Of a stretch of 64,000 nucleotides of DNA, positions 21,601 to 31,450 are shown piece by piece (positions within the stretch are counted from its first letter, which is position 1; every line of letters begins with the position of its first letter). The DNA comes from Verrucomicrobiaceae bacterium (GTDB lineage Bacteria; Verrucomicrobiota; Verrucomicrobiia; Verrucomicrobiales; Verrucomicrobiaceae). Where the stretch lies: positions 1,550,001 to 1,614,000 of the forward strand of contig JADJPM010000004.1 in the NCBI GenBank assembly GCA_016713245.1, in the 5' to 3' direction. Position numbers and translations under genes: made by a program. The notes beneath the pieces were generated by a model, which worked only from the letters and a program-made list of their open reading frames with translations, made no database searches and was not told the DNA's origin.

Positions 21601-24216
21601 ACTTACAAGCTCGTCGGCACGAATGGCGAGTCCGCGCCGACGACGGTGACTTACACCTTCACCTCCGCGCTGCGTCTCGCGAACACGACGAGCATCGTGC
21701 CGCTCACGCCGCCTGCCACGGGCCTCGCGGTGGTCGATTCGACTCCAGGTCTCAATTTCACCGCGCCGAGCTGCATGACGCATGTGCCCGGCAGCACGAA
21801 CAAAGTGCTCGTCGGTGAGCGAAACGGCAAAATCTGGCTCATCGACGACATTCATGCCATCGCACCGACGAAGACGCTTTTCATGACGCTGCCTGTGTAT
21901 GATGACGGCAATGAACTTGGTCTCAAGGGCCTCGCGCTGCATCCGCAGTTCGCCACGAATCGCCAGTTCTTCGTCACCTACAATCTTCGTGATTCGAATG
22001 CCGACTTCGCCCGCGTTTCGCGATTTACCACGGTTGGAAATACAGATGTCGGCGATCTCGCCAGCGAGCAGCCCTTCATCTCGATCCCGAATCCGTCGAG
22101 CATCCACAACATCGACTCCTGCCGCTTTGGACCCGATGGCTACTTCTACTGGGCCGCTGGCGATGCCGGCGGCCTCAACGACGGCAACAACAATGCCCAG
22201 CGCATCGACAAGGACTTCTGGGGCGGCATCTTCCGCATCGATGTGGATCGTCTGCCTGCCAACTTGGAGCCGAATGCGCACAGCGGCATCGTGATGAATG
22301 GCGCGAACGCCTTCTTCAAAGTTCCCGCGGACAATCCCTTCATCGGTGCCACTTCGTTCAATGGCGTCGCTTTGACCGGCACGCTGCGCACGGAGATCTA
22401 CGCCATCGGTTTCCGCAATCCGTGGCAGTTCTCCTGGGACACGCAAAACGGTGAGATGTGGGCGGCGGATGTCGGGCTCGACTCGTGGGAAGAGGTCGAT
22501 GTCATCACGCCGGGTGGAAACTTCGGCTGGAGCTACCTCGAAGGCACTGCGAACTGCACGCGCACGAATCCGCCCGTCGGTTTCAGCCCCATCGCACCTC
22601 TTTGGACCTACTTCCACGGCGGAGGAGCTCTCGAAGGCCGCAGCGTCACGGGCGGCTTCGTGTATCGCGGCAGCAAATATCCGGCGCTGGCCGGGAAGTA
22701 CATCTTTGGCGACTTCGTCAGCGGTCACATCTGGTCGCTCACGCGCAATGGAGTCAATCCGCCCACCGTCGAGCGCATCACAGGCGAGGCGGGCGTCGTG
22801 GCCTTCATGCTCGACCCCGATCCGGCGAATGGCGACATTTTGATGCTCGACTACGGCGACGGCAAAGTGCGTCGTCTCGTGTCGCAGACCGTCGATACGA
22901 CTTTCCCGGCCAAATTGAGCGACACCGGTCTTTTTGCCGACATCAGCGATTTGAGCTTCAATCCCGGCATCGAGCGCTACGACATCAATCTGCCGTTTTG
23001 GAGCGATTACGCGATCAAGAGCCGCTGGTTCATGCTGCCGAACGGCTCTGATACCTTTGGCTTCGTGCAGGATGGCAACTGGTCGCTGCCGCAAGGTGCG
23101 CTTTTCATCAAACACTTCGACTACGAGCTCACTCGCGGCAATCCGGCCACGAAAAAGCGTCTGGAGACGCGTCTGCTCATGATCAACGCCACTGGCAGCT
23201 ACGGCGTCAGCTATCGCTGGAATGAAACGGGCACGGAAGCCTTCCTCGTGGCCGATGGTGGCGAGGATTTCGACATGAATGTCGTCATCAGCGGCACGCC
23301 GACAAACGTCCACTGGCGCATCCCCAGCCGCAGCGAGTGCCTCGCCTGCCACACGCCGCAGGGCGGTCACGGACTCAGCTTTGAAACGCGACAGCTCAAC
23401 CGCACCGGCACGCTCGGCGGTCAAACCGGCAACTACCTCGAACTCATGGCCAACGCCGGCTACTTCAGCAATGCGCCGACGCAATTCCACACGCTGCCGA
23501 AGTATCACACGCCCACCGACACCAGCGCCACGCTCGAAACACGTGCCCGGAGCTGGCTTGCGGTGAATTGCTCGTATTGCCACCAAACCGGCGGCACCGG
23601 CATCGGCGCCTTCGACATGCGTCCCGAGCTCTCTTTGACGCAAACCACCATGATCGACGCCCACGTCGGCAATGTGCAAGCAGGCGACCACAAAGCCCTC
23701 GTGCGTGGCTTCAACGACAAATCCGTCATCTGGAACCGCCTCAGCGCCAGCGGCGGCTACACCCGCATGCCTCCGCTCGCCACCGCCGTGATCGATCCCG
23801 AAGGCACGCAAGTCGTCATGGACTGGATCAACAGCATGGCCAGTCGCCAAACCTATGCCGAATGGCGTTTCGCGCAGTTTGGCAGCTCATCGAGTCCCGC
23901 TGGTGATCCCGCATTCGACGCCGATGGCGATGGTGTGAGCAATATGAACGAATTCCTCGGCCAAACGCTGCCTTTGAGCGGCAACTCAACGCTTCAGCCA
24001 CTCTTCAACACCGGCAGCACGAACCTCAGCATTCAATTCCCGAACCTTCTCGGCCGCCGCACCTGGGTGGAAACCAGCACTAACCTCACGAACTGGACCT
24101 TGTGGGACATTCCCGGCAACAACGGCACTCCAAGCGCCTCCGGCAGCATCCGCACCCTCACCGCCCCCATCGACGGCCCGATGCGTTACTTCCGCCTCAA
24201 GGTTGAGGAGCAGTGA
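18652..24216 (+). CDS. giant secreted PQQ-type sugar dehydrogenase fused to a diheme cytochrome
   Basis: This 1854-residue exported protein starts with a signal peptide (MLSVRTLFFVFLSSNLLAG). A jelly-roll carbohydrate-binding-like region follows (to about residue 215). Next are three related LamG-like repeats of about 235 residues each (starting near 218, 453 and 693), then an Ig-like segment. A glucose/sorbosone-dehydrogenase-type beta-propeller spans about 1010-1413 (VLVGERNGKIWLIDD, GPDGYFYWAAGDAG, RNPWQFSWD). A diheme cytochrome c region spans about 1418-1725, with haem sites CLACH (C1563) and CSYCH (C1640). The C-terminus has a calcium-binding-like DADGDGVSNMNEF. The layout suggests periplasmic or surface oxidation of carbohydrate with electrons passed to haem. 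A diverged 3' remnant of a relative lies at 28547-28687. Confidence 0.88.
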   Translation: MLSVRTLFFVFLSSNLLAGLLPSNQPYTFTGGFVTGEAENYHAKSPSAADQGWREIPTQAVVPAGVTFDNPSGGLAMQVPNVNGTNAVNYADGPFIDYYINIPGPGTYQLFLTWDGYDTASDSIYAGFTGGSGITPSTWYQDGGHVTSNFPQQGWDGTGEVGANNGSPAQNPMNFTFLSSGIYTLRIVAREDGVALDRFRIQLATLPDPNPVAALGQNILIGSDDFTYANGSIAGRNGGVNWDFDNQDGDGFVGLRREGLSNWDTVFGSATIAANKLTTADSAAKREFGFPNEGDGAVSETGGIRYKQVYYRVKMTRAAGATWGGVSMYDFNNERIFFGVDFNPPVVAGPRHFAIGQGGVTYTSKPAVDATDYIIVAKIDYENDKLSLWVDPDLTQPEGTPDATRPWQSDNWNTAVRLGSGGTGATTWDDLAVGTSWGAIQAAYPVSTPVTGADVIIAREDFDYDNGNVVGQSSGFGWDFDNSTTNNAFIGRTQTPSNWDNVEGLPYIFSKRLSTWNSSAKREYNVNEVNGVISNVATSEYKVVYYRFEMQRSADNVSWSGLSLYDGNNERLMFGVPFAQNPANNRRELGIHNLGANQWNYTGIEPVAGTKYQIIAKVDYTTGFASLYVNPSLTGGEPGSPNATLAFTNAHSALRFGSGGDSPTYWDKLIVGTSWNAVVTPTYPAPAALSGADLVIGTDTFTYSGGPIALQQGGTGWDFQNTFGPVDSNDPSAWSHQYNSPYIFNNTLRTWNAGALRTFNGVEADGAINDADTSAAKAVYVRVDMRRDAGVSWGGLSLYDFGTERFLFGVPFAENPASNVREFAIHDLATGHTYSGTAPVAGTDYTIVAKLDFVANKAVLWVNPDLSQPESANTIAAERAYTGTNWITGVRLASSADGDTHWDNLAVTTSWRALQSALGPPTAVPDAITMRHNKKALLDVRQNDAGVGSVVIVTPPSSGTASVDSSGRIFYEHTTGTPASDSLTYKLVGTNGESAPTTVTYTFTSALRLANTTSIVPLTPPATGLAVVDSTPGLNFTAPSCMTHVPGSTNKVLVGERNGKIWLIDDIHAIAPTKTLFMTLPVYDDGNELGLKGLALHPQFATNRQFFVTYNLRDSNADFARVSRFTTVGNTDVGDLASEQPFISIPNPSSIHNIDSCRFGPDGYFYWAAGDAGGLNDGNNNAQRIDKDFWGGIFRIDVDRLPANLEPNAHSGIVMNGANAFFKVPADNPFIGATSFNGVALTGTLRTEIYAIGFRNPWQFSWDTQNGEMWAADVGLDSWEEVDVITPGGNFGWSYLEGTANCTRTNPPVGFSPIAPLWTYFHGGGALEGRSVTGGFVYRGSKYPALAGKYIFGDFVSGHIWSLTRNGVNPPTVERITGEAGVVAFMLDPDPANGDILMLDYGDGKVRRLVSQTVDTTFPAKLSDTGLFADISDLSFNPGIERYDINLPFWSDYAIKSRWFMLPNGSDTFGFVQDGNWSLPQGALFIKHFDYELTRGNPATKKRLETRLLMINATGSYGVSYRWNETGTEAFLVADGGEDFDMNVVISGTPTNVHWRIPSRSECLACHTPQGGHGLSFETRQLNRTGTLGGQTGNYLELMANAGYFSNAPTQFHTLPKYHTPTDTSATLETRARSWLAVNCSYCHQTGGTGIGAFDMRPELSLTQTTMIDAHVGNVQAGDHKALVRGFNDKSVIWNRLSASGGYTRMPPLATAVIDPEGTQVVMDWINSMASRQTYAEWRFAQFGSSSSPAGDPAFDADGDGVSNMNEFLGQTLPLSGNSTLQPLFNTGSTNLSIQFPNLLGRRTWVETSTNLTNWTLWDIPGNNGTPSASGSIRTLTAPIDGPMRYFRLKVEEQ

Positions 24217-24252
24217 TAGAAGCCAAAGTGGTTTCAGTTTGGGTTTTCGCCG

Positions 24253-27200
24253 TCACGGAGTCACGCTCACACGCACGCGGAAGAAATTCATGCCTGGAAG
24301 ATACGGCACACTGACCAGATCATGGCCACCGCTGCTGCTTAGGATGGCTGGCGTCGCCGTGCTATCGGTCCAACTGCTGAGATCGCTGCTGAATTGCACC
24401 GTGTAACTGAGCCCCGCCGCCATGTAGTCCGAGCGCCGAGTGAAGAGCGCTCGATACTCCATGCTGCCCTCGAGCGCGATGACTGGCTGCCCGGTGCTTC
24501 CAAAGCTGGCCGAAGCAAAGGTTCCGCTCCAGTTCAAGCTCGTCGGGCCATTGCCCGACGATCCCGGATGCGTGCCGAAAGCAAACTCCAGCAAGTTTGC
24601 GATGCCATCGCCGTCAAAGTCAGCCGTGTCGGCCCCGTTGCCGCTGTTGAGGACGCTGCTGAAGTAGGTCTGACGCCAGAACTCCATCGGTGTGACGACA
24701 TGGATGGTGATCGTGTTGGGGCTGAGATCGAGGTTATTGACCGCAGCGGAGTCCTGCACTTGGAAGGTAAAGCCAGTGCTGCCTGTGCCCGTGGAGGCGA
24801 CATAGGTGAGGGTGGAGGCAGGTTCTCCCACGGAAGCTTGGATGGGTCCGTTTCCGATCCATGAGTACAGCCTGCTGCCATCGGCTGAGGATGCCTTGGG
24901 AGTGGGTCCCATGCCTAAAAGATTCCAATGAGCGCCAAAATCTGAGGATGAGTAGTTGTGACCCGATGCCGTGGAGGCGATCAACCTGCTCCCATCAGAC
25001 GACGATTTGATTGAATGCCACAGGCGGTGCGATTCGCGAGTCATCCAGCTCACTCCAAAGTCGCTTGAGGTGTATATTGGACCGCCGTAAACGACGGCTG
25101 CGAGCTGGCTGCCATCCGCGGAGGATGTGATGGCCGTAAAATGCGGGCCGAAATCGATCATCAGCCATGATGTCCATGTGACGCCTGAATCGCTGGAGGT
25201 ATTGATGGTGCCTCCATTGATGACGGCGAGCTTGGTTCCATCGACGGAGGACGTGACCTGGGTCCCAAGATCGCCACGGGGAGTCCAGGTGACGCCTGAG
25301 TCGGTGGAAGTGAAAAGGCCATCTCCGTTGAGACTGCACGCAGCGAGCTTGCTGCCATCAGAAGAGGAAGTTATTGATGACCAAATGCGGGTCGATTCCC
25401 GCGGCGTCCAGCTCACACCATAGTTCGATGAAGTATAGATCTGGCCTCCGAAGACGACAGCAGCGAGCTTGCTGCCATCCGCCGCGCAGGTGATGTCTTC
25501 CCACGAGCGATCCGACTCCCGTGCCGTCCAGTTCGCCCCTGAGTCAGTGGAGGTGTAAATTTGTCCGCCATAGGCCACGGCGGCGAGCTTGGTCCCGTCT
25601 GCGGAGGCTGCCATGGCTCTCCAGGAGCGGTCGCCTGAGGATTCCAGCGGTGCCCAAGTGGCTCCTGCTGGCCCTAGTTGGACCAAGAAAGTCTGTCCTG
25701 CAGCGGCATCGGTGCCATTCAGCCTTAGCGTGCCGGCTGTGGGCAGGGTGGAAAGCTTGACCGCTGTGAAAACCTGGCTCGGCGAGTCCGCATCCGAGAA
25801 ACCCCAGTCAGTCAGATTCAGCGTGGTGGTGGAGCCAGCGAGCACGAAGAGGGATTTGTCGGTGCCCGCCGGTGGAGTGGGGGTGGGAGAGTAGTTGAAG
25901 GTGATCGTGTTGGGAGTGAGGTCGAGGTTGTTTGAGAGGCCGGAGTCTTGCACCTGGAAGGTCAAAGTGGCGCTGCCGGTTCCTGCGGGTGCCGTGTAGG
26001 TGATGACAGCAGGTGGCGTCGTGGTGACCACAGTGGAGGTATAAATCTGACCACCGTTCACGGCAGCAGCCAGCTTGCTCCCGTCTGCGGAGGAGGTGAT
26101 GGCTCTCCACATTCGATTCGATTCCCGAGGCGTCCAAGTCACTCCTGAGTCTGTCGAGATGTAGATTTGGCCACCTGTTCCCGGGCCTTCGTCCACTGCT
26201 GCCAGTGTGCTCCCATCCGCAGAAGAGATGATCGAACGCCAGTTGCGGAACGAGTCCCTGACGGTCCAGGTGACACCCGAGTCAGTGGAGGTGTAGATGT
26301 GATCGGCCACAGCGGCGAGCTTGGTGCCATCCGCAGAAGAGGTGATGGAACGCCAGTTGCGAAAAGAGTCCCTGACGGTCCAGGTGACACCCGAGTCAGT
26401 GGAGGTGTAAATTTGATCGGCCACGGCGGCGAGCTTGGTGCCATCCGCGGAGGATGTGATGGAATTCCAATTCCTAGCTGAAGCACGAGCTGTCCAGGTG
26501 ACACCCGAGTCAGCGGAAGTGTAGATTTGATCGTCAAACATCGCGGTCGCCGCGAGCTTGGTGCCATCTGCCGAGGACGTGATGGACGTCCAGACGCGGA
26601 CGGACGCACGAGCTGTCCAGGTGACGCCTGAGTCCGTGGAGGTGTAGATTTGATCATCCATGGCTACGGTCGCCAGCATGCTGCCATCGGCCGAGGACGT
26701 GATGGCGCTCCAGGAACGGAGGCCCGCACTCGTCTGAGCGGTCCAAGTGACTCCGGCGTCGGCAGAGGTGTAGATTTGGCCGTCGCCCAGCGCCGCCAGC
26801 ATGCTGCCATCGGCCGAGGAGGTGATGGATGTCCAGTTGTGGATGCCCGCAGCCGTCTGCGGAGTCCAAAATAGCACCCACAGGAATCGGGATGGAGACG
26901 GTCTGGCCTGTGGTGGCGTTCACGCCATTCACCTGAAGAATGCCGGCCGTGGGAAGGCTGGTGAGTTTGATGGCCGAGAATATGTCTGCTGGGAAATCAG
27001 GATCGGTGAATCCCCAGTCTGCCTCCGTCAGTGTGGTGGTGCTGGTGTCAAAAACGGAAATGGTCTTGTCCGTGCCTGAGGGCGCCTGCGCACCGTAGTC
27101 GAACGTGAGGGTGTTCGGAGTGAGGTCGAGGTTGTCCGTGGCGGCGGAGTCCTGCACTTGGAAGGTGAAGCTATCGCTACTCGTGCCGCTGGAAGAAGCG

Positions 27201-28339
27201 GTGTAGGTGATGGTGGTCTGCTCCGTGGCGACAGAAGTATAGATCGAACCGCCATAAACCACCGCCGCGAGCTGGCTGCCATCGGCTGAAGAAGCGATGG
27301 AATACCAGGAACGATCCGACTCCCGTGCGGTCCAGTTCTGCCCCGAGTTTTTCGAGGTATGGATACGCCCAAGGTAGTCCGAGATCGCGAGGCGGCTGCC
27401 GTCCGCTGAAGAGGTGATCGAAATGCCGCGGTAAGAACCGCGGGGCGTCCAAGTCACCCCGGAATCCGCGGAGGTGTAGATTTGGCTTCCTCCGTAGTCC
27501 ACGGCGGCGAGCTTGCTGCCGTCCGCCGAGGAGGTGATGCATCTCCAGCCGCGAATTGACTCCCGGGCCGTCCAGCTCACGCCAGAGTCGGTGGAGGTGT
27601 AGATCTGGCCACCATCGACCACGGCGGCGAGCTTGCTCCCATCCGCTGAGGACGTGATGCATTTCCAGTCGCGGTTCGATTCCCGGGCCGTCCAGCTCAC
27701 ACCAGAGTCGGTGGAGGTGTAGATCTGGCCGCCATCAACCACGGCGGCGAGCTTGCTGCCGTCTGCCGAAGAGGTGATGTGAAACCAGAGCCGGTTCGAA
27801 TCCCTGGCGATCCAGGTGACTCCGGAGTCAGTCGAGGTGTAGATTTGTCCAGAAACGACTGTGGCAGCGAGCTTGCTGCCATCGGCGGAGGAGGCGATCG
27901 AACTCCAAAGAAGCTGGTATCCACGTGGGGTCCAATCAGCGCCTGCATTGGTCGAAGTGTAAATATACCCGGAATGATCCACCACGGCCAGCTTATGGCC
28001 GTCTGCAGATGACGCGATGGCAAACCATGATCGGCTGCCGACCGAGGATCGAGGCGTCCAACTCTCCCCGGCAGCACCCGATAACGGAACGGTCTGGCCT
28101 GGCGTGGCGTTTTCACCATCCACTTTCAAGGTGCCCGAGATCGGCAAGGTGGTGAGTTTGACCGCAGAAAATGCATCCGGAGGGAAGTCGGAGTCTGAAA
28201 AGCCCCAGTCTGCCTGGGCCAGCGTGGTGGTGCTGCTTGGGAAGACCGACAAGGACTTGTTCGTGCCAGATGGCGCGGCAGCTTTCACTTGGAGCATTGG
28301 CAGAAAGATGACCAGAGAGGAGAGCCTGAAGAATTTCAT
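24253..28339 (-). CDS. large secreted BNR/sialidase-like repeat protein, frame broken once
   Basis: The protein starts MKFFRLSSLVIFLPMLQVKA, a signal peptide. It alternates cadherin/Ig-like segments (ADWGFSDSDFPPDAFSAVKL and relatives) with long runs of a 40-residue unit (SSADGSKLAAV, IYTSTDSGVSWTARES), which resembles BNR/sialidase Asp-box repeats (S-x-D-x-G-x-x-W). It ends with a dockerin-like FDGDGIANLLEFAFGT and a beta-rich tail. Near 26868-26871 the frame shifts: GAI is followed by WTPQTAAG only if one T of a TTTT run is removed, and other units show the equivalent GESWTP and GATWAP. Without the break it would be about 1361 residues. No enzymatic residues are evident; an extracellular adhesion or binding role is a guess. 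Confidence 0.75.
24890..28050 (-). repeat. tandem 120-bp coding repeats (40-aa Asp-box units)
   Basis: Within the BNR-like gene, units of 120 bp encoding 40 residues recur in several uninterrupted blocks, broken by the Ig-like segments. Neighbouring units at 27540-27780 are nearly identical at the DNA level, while others have drifted. This points to recent unit duplication or gene conversion. It also makes the region prone to misassembly, so the true copy number may differ from that shown. Confidence 0.85.
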
Positions 28340-28546
28340 AGCAGTCGGGCATGAGGTGGTGAGCGGAAACCCCAACGACAAAGCGAAATCGGTGGTCCTT
28401 TGTGCAGATGCCGTGTTGTAACCCAAGTCCCAATGAAATTGCAACGATCATCTGCCGTGCCGTGTGTGCTACTTTGAAACGCGAAATTTCCATCGCACTG
28501 GCACACCCGGTCGTGCGAGTGGAAGCTCGCTCGCCTGCAGCGCAGG

Positions 28547-28687
28547 AACACCAATCTCACGACTTGGATGTTGTGGGGCATTTCCGGCAATAACGGCACG
28601 CCAAGCGCCTCCGGCAGCACCCGCACCCTCACCGCGCCTATCGACGGCCCGATGCGCTACTTCCGCCTCAAGGTGGAGGCGCAGTGA
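28547..28687 (+). pseudogene. 3' remnant of a relative of the dehydrogenase/cytochrome gene
   Basis: This stretch aligns without gaps to the last ~140 bases of the gene ending at 24216, at roughly 85% identity. It keeps the reading frame (GNNGTPSASGS, DGPMRYFRLKVEAQ) and the same stop position. No 5' part is present: homology begins abruptly at about 28547. The BNR-like gene lies between it and the intact gene. The surrounding 28340-28794 gap otherwise holds only a short hairpin (8-base arms at 28697-28715). Confidence 0.88.
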
Positions 28688-28794
28688 TGAAGTGGCCGAT
28701 TTTCTCCGAAAATCGAGCCCTCGAAGCCTCATTCAGCGCATAGCTTTCACCAAGCTGCCCAAGGCTCGATCTTCGGGGAAAATCAGCCACGAAC

Positions 28795-30417
28795 TCAGGC
28801 GCATCTCGGCTCCAGCACCGCGTGATGATTCATCGCGGCTTTCACAAAGCCGTGGAAGAGCGGATGCGGATGATTTGGCTTGCTGAGGAACTCGGGATGG
28901 AACTGGCAGGCGACGAAATACGGATGCGCGGGCAGTTCGATGATCTCGGCGAGGTCGCCTTTGGGGCTGTTGCCGGAAATGAGCATGCCTTTCTCCTCCA
29001 TCATGACTTTGTAGTCGCTGTTGAACTCAAAGCGGTGGCGGTGGCGCTCAGTGATGGTGGCGCTGTGGTAGAGTTCGTAGGCCTTGCTGCCGGGAACGAG
29101 ATCCGTGACCCAGGAGCCGAGGCGCATGGTGCCGCCGAGTTGCTTCACCTTCTTCTGCTCCTCCATGAGGCTGATGACGGGATGGGCGGTGGCTTTGTCA
29201 AACTCGGTGCTGGTTGCGCCTTTGAGGCCGCACACGTTGCGGGCGAATTCGATGACGGCGATCTGCATGCCGAGGCAGATGCCGAAGTAGGGCACGCCGC
29301 TCTCACGGGCATACTTGGCGGCGGCGATCTTGCCTTCCGTGCCGCGATCACCAAAGCCGCCGGGGATGAGGATGCCCTGGAGGCCGGTCAAATAGAGCTC
29401 CGCGCCAGCCTTCTCGATGCTTTCGGCATCCACGCGGACGATCTCGACCTTGCAGTCGTGCGCTGCACCGGAGTGCGTGAGGGCTTCGTAGATGGATTTG
29501 TAGGCGTCTTGAAGCTCGATGTATTTGCCGACGACCCCGATGCGGACATGGTGCGTGGGGTGAACGACGCGCTGCACAAAGCTGCGCCAGCGGGTGAGGT
29601 CCGGCTCGGGCGTCTGGAGTTCGAGCAGCTTGCACACGAGACTGTCGAGGCGTTCCTCGTGCAGCTTCAACGGCACTTCGTAGATGGTGTTCTTGACGTC
29701 ACGAACCTCACCGACGGCCTCGATGGGCACGTTACCGAAGAGGCTGATCTTTTCACGCACATCGAGGTCGAGCGCATGTTCCGTGCGGCAGAGGATGATG
29801 TGCGGGGCGATACCGATCTCGCGCAGTTTGGCGATCGACTGCTGCGTGGGCTTGGTTTTCAGTTCCTGGGCGGCCTTCACATAGGGCACGAGGCTCACAT
29901 GGATGAAAAGAACGTTTCCTTTGCCCACCTCGTGGCCGAACTGGCGGATCGCTTCGAGGAAGGGCAGACCCTCGATGTCCCCCACGGTGCCGCCGATCTC
30001 GGTGATGATGACATCGCCGGTCATTTTCTCCGTCACGTCGTGGATGCGGGCCTTGATCTCGTTCGTGACGTGTGGGATGACCTGCACGGTGCGGCCCTGG
30101 TATTTGCCGGCACGCTCTTTGTCGAGCACGCTCTGGTAAACCTGGCCGGAGGTAAGGTTGTTGAGCTTGGAGAGGTTCGTATGCGTGAAGCGCTCGTAGT
30201 GACCGAGATCGAGGTCAGTCTCTGCGCCGTCGTCCAGCACATACACCTCGCCGTGTTCGTAGGGGTTCATGGTGCCCGGATCAATGTTCAGATACGGGTC
30301 AAACTTCTGCATGATGACCTTCAGTCCGCGAAGTTCGAGCAGGGTGCCCAGTGCCGACGCGGCGAGACCTTTTCCGAGTGAACTGACGACTCCTCCTGTG
30401 ACAAAAATGTACTTCAT
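28795..30417 (-). CDS. pyrG: CTP synthase
   Basis: PyrG aminates UTP to CTP using glutamine, the last step of pyrimidine nucleotide synthesis. The 540-residue length is normal. The N-terminal amidoligase domain has KYIFVTGGVVSSLGKGL and the LNIDPGTMNPYEHGEVYV segment (shown here at its limit). The C-terminal glutamine amidotransferase domain has the nucleophile motif GICLGMQ and a FHPEF motif. The gene has no operon partner here; a kinase-like gene is divergent on its 5' side. Confidence 0.98.
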   Translation of the reverse strand: MKYIFVTGGVVSSLGKGLAASALGTLLELRGLKVIMQKFDPYLNIDPGTMNPYEHGEVYVLDDGAETDLDLGHYERFTHTNLSKLNNLTSGQVYQSVLDKERAGKYQGRTVQVIPHVTNEIKARIHDVTEKMTGDVIITEIGGTVGDIEGLPFLEAIRQFGHEVGKGNVLFIHVSLVPYVKAAQELKTKPTQQSIAKLREIGIAPHIILCRTEHALDLDVREKISLFGNVPIEAVGEVRDVKNTIYEVPLKLHEERLDSLVCKLLELQTPEPDLTRWRSFVQRVVHPTHHVRIGVVGKYIELQDAYKSIYEALTHSGAAHDCKVEIVRVDAESIEKAGAELYLTGLQGILIPGGFGDRGTEGKIAAAKYARESGVPYFGICLGMQIAVIEFARNVCGLKGATSTEFDKATAHPVISLMEEQKKVKQLGGTMRLGSWVTDLVPGSKAYELYHSATITERHRHRFEFNSDYKVMMEEKGMLISGNSPKGDLAEIIELPAHPYFVACQFHPEFLSKPNHPHPLFHGFVKAAMNHHAVLEPRCA

Positions 30418-30564
30418 GGTCTTCTCTGTTCCGGGTTCGCGTTGGGGTCAAGTTCGGAAGGCAAATTGACCGCCAGACGAGAAGGGCTTATCCACCGCGA
30501 GGACTCCAAATCGCCTGATGGTTTGCCCTTTTTCCCTTTGCGCCTATTCTTCGCATGCCCGCCG

Positions 30565-31337
30565 ATGTCCCAGAGCCACCTCCAGCCGCCCGTGAAGCCC
30601 CTGCTCACTCCCGAGCAGATGGAGCAGATCTTATCCTCGCGGCGCTCGATCACCTCCGAGGAATTTCGCCAGCAGGTGTCGGCACACTTGGGACGCCCAC
30701 CCTCACCCGGCAGAAGGAAAGCCTTCGTGAATGGGCGCGAGGTCTGGGTCTGCTGCTAAATGCCTCGGGCCTTGTTTCGCGATTGGAACGCGGCGGGCAG
30801 GAGCACGATTGGTTCCGTGAAGGCGATCGGGTTTTCAAAGTCACCCGGGATGGCATTTTCGGCCTAGCCCCCGGCATGGATCTCGCCCTCGTGTCATCGG
30901 ACATGGACGCGCGGCGTTTTCAGCTCTGGGAGGCCACGCCCATCGAGTATCTGGAGCGTCTCCTGCTGCAAAACGAGCTCGTTCCTGGGCTGAACCGTCT
31001 CGAAGGCGTCATCGATCAAGGCGACGACCTCGCCATCGTCACCTCCCAGCCCCGGTTTGACATCGTGCCCGTCACGCTGGCGGAAATTGATGCTTGGTTT
31101 GCTGCGCAGGGATTCCAGAAGGTCACGCCCTGTGGTTACTATCGTGCCGAGGACAATCTCGGCGTCTTCGATGCCCACGCGAAAAACCTCGTCCGTTTTG
31201 AGGACACGCTGATTCCTTTTGATGTTATCCCTTGCCGTCCGGCGGGTGGCTTTCTTCAGTTCATCGCCGATACGATGGCTGCGGGTCATAGCGTCGCTGC
31301 CGTGCGCACGGTCAGCACAAGCCCTCGAAGCCCGTAA
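30565..31337 (+). CDS. kinase-like protein resembling phage polyvalent-protein kinase domain, probable frameshift
   Basis: The C-terminal ~170 residues read HDWFREGDRVFKVTRDGIFG, EYLERLLLQNELVPG, DLAIVTSQP, YYRAEDNLGVFDAHAKNLV and IPFDVIPCRP. This matches the kinase-like fold found in polyvalent proteins of phages and conjugative elements, with a catalytic-loop-like DAHAKN. The N-terminal part is natural in one frame (MSQSHLQPP, LTPEQMEQILSSRRSITSEE) and the rest in another, with the switch near 30690-30712. A single-base indel is therefore likely. The alternative single frame starts at 30555 with an unnatural Pro/Ala-rich N-terminus. The substrate is unknown. Confidence 0.55.
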
Positions 31338-31450
31338 AAATCGTTACCGAACCTTTACGGACACGTCACGGTGCGTTGACTCATACTAGCGGCAGGCGGC
31401 GAGGCTGGGTGCGTCCGATCTGGACAAACTCAAACCAACACTGCCACACC

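Noticed and set aside
21595..23850. 751-codon minus-strand frame inside the dehydrogenase gene
   Set aside because: Antisense shadow of a gene with recognisable propeller and haem motifs; composition is low-information.
24890..28050. Regularly spaced repeats considered as a CRISPR array
   Set aside because: The 120-bp units are fully coding, translate to an Asp-box repeat and have no constant 25-40 base repeat with unique spacers.
28822..30381. 519-codon plus-strand frame opposite pyrG
   Set aside because: Antisense shadow of an unambiguous CTP synthase.
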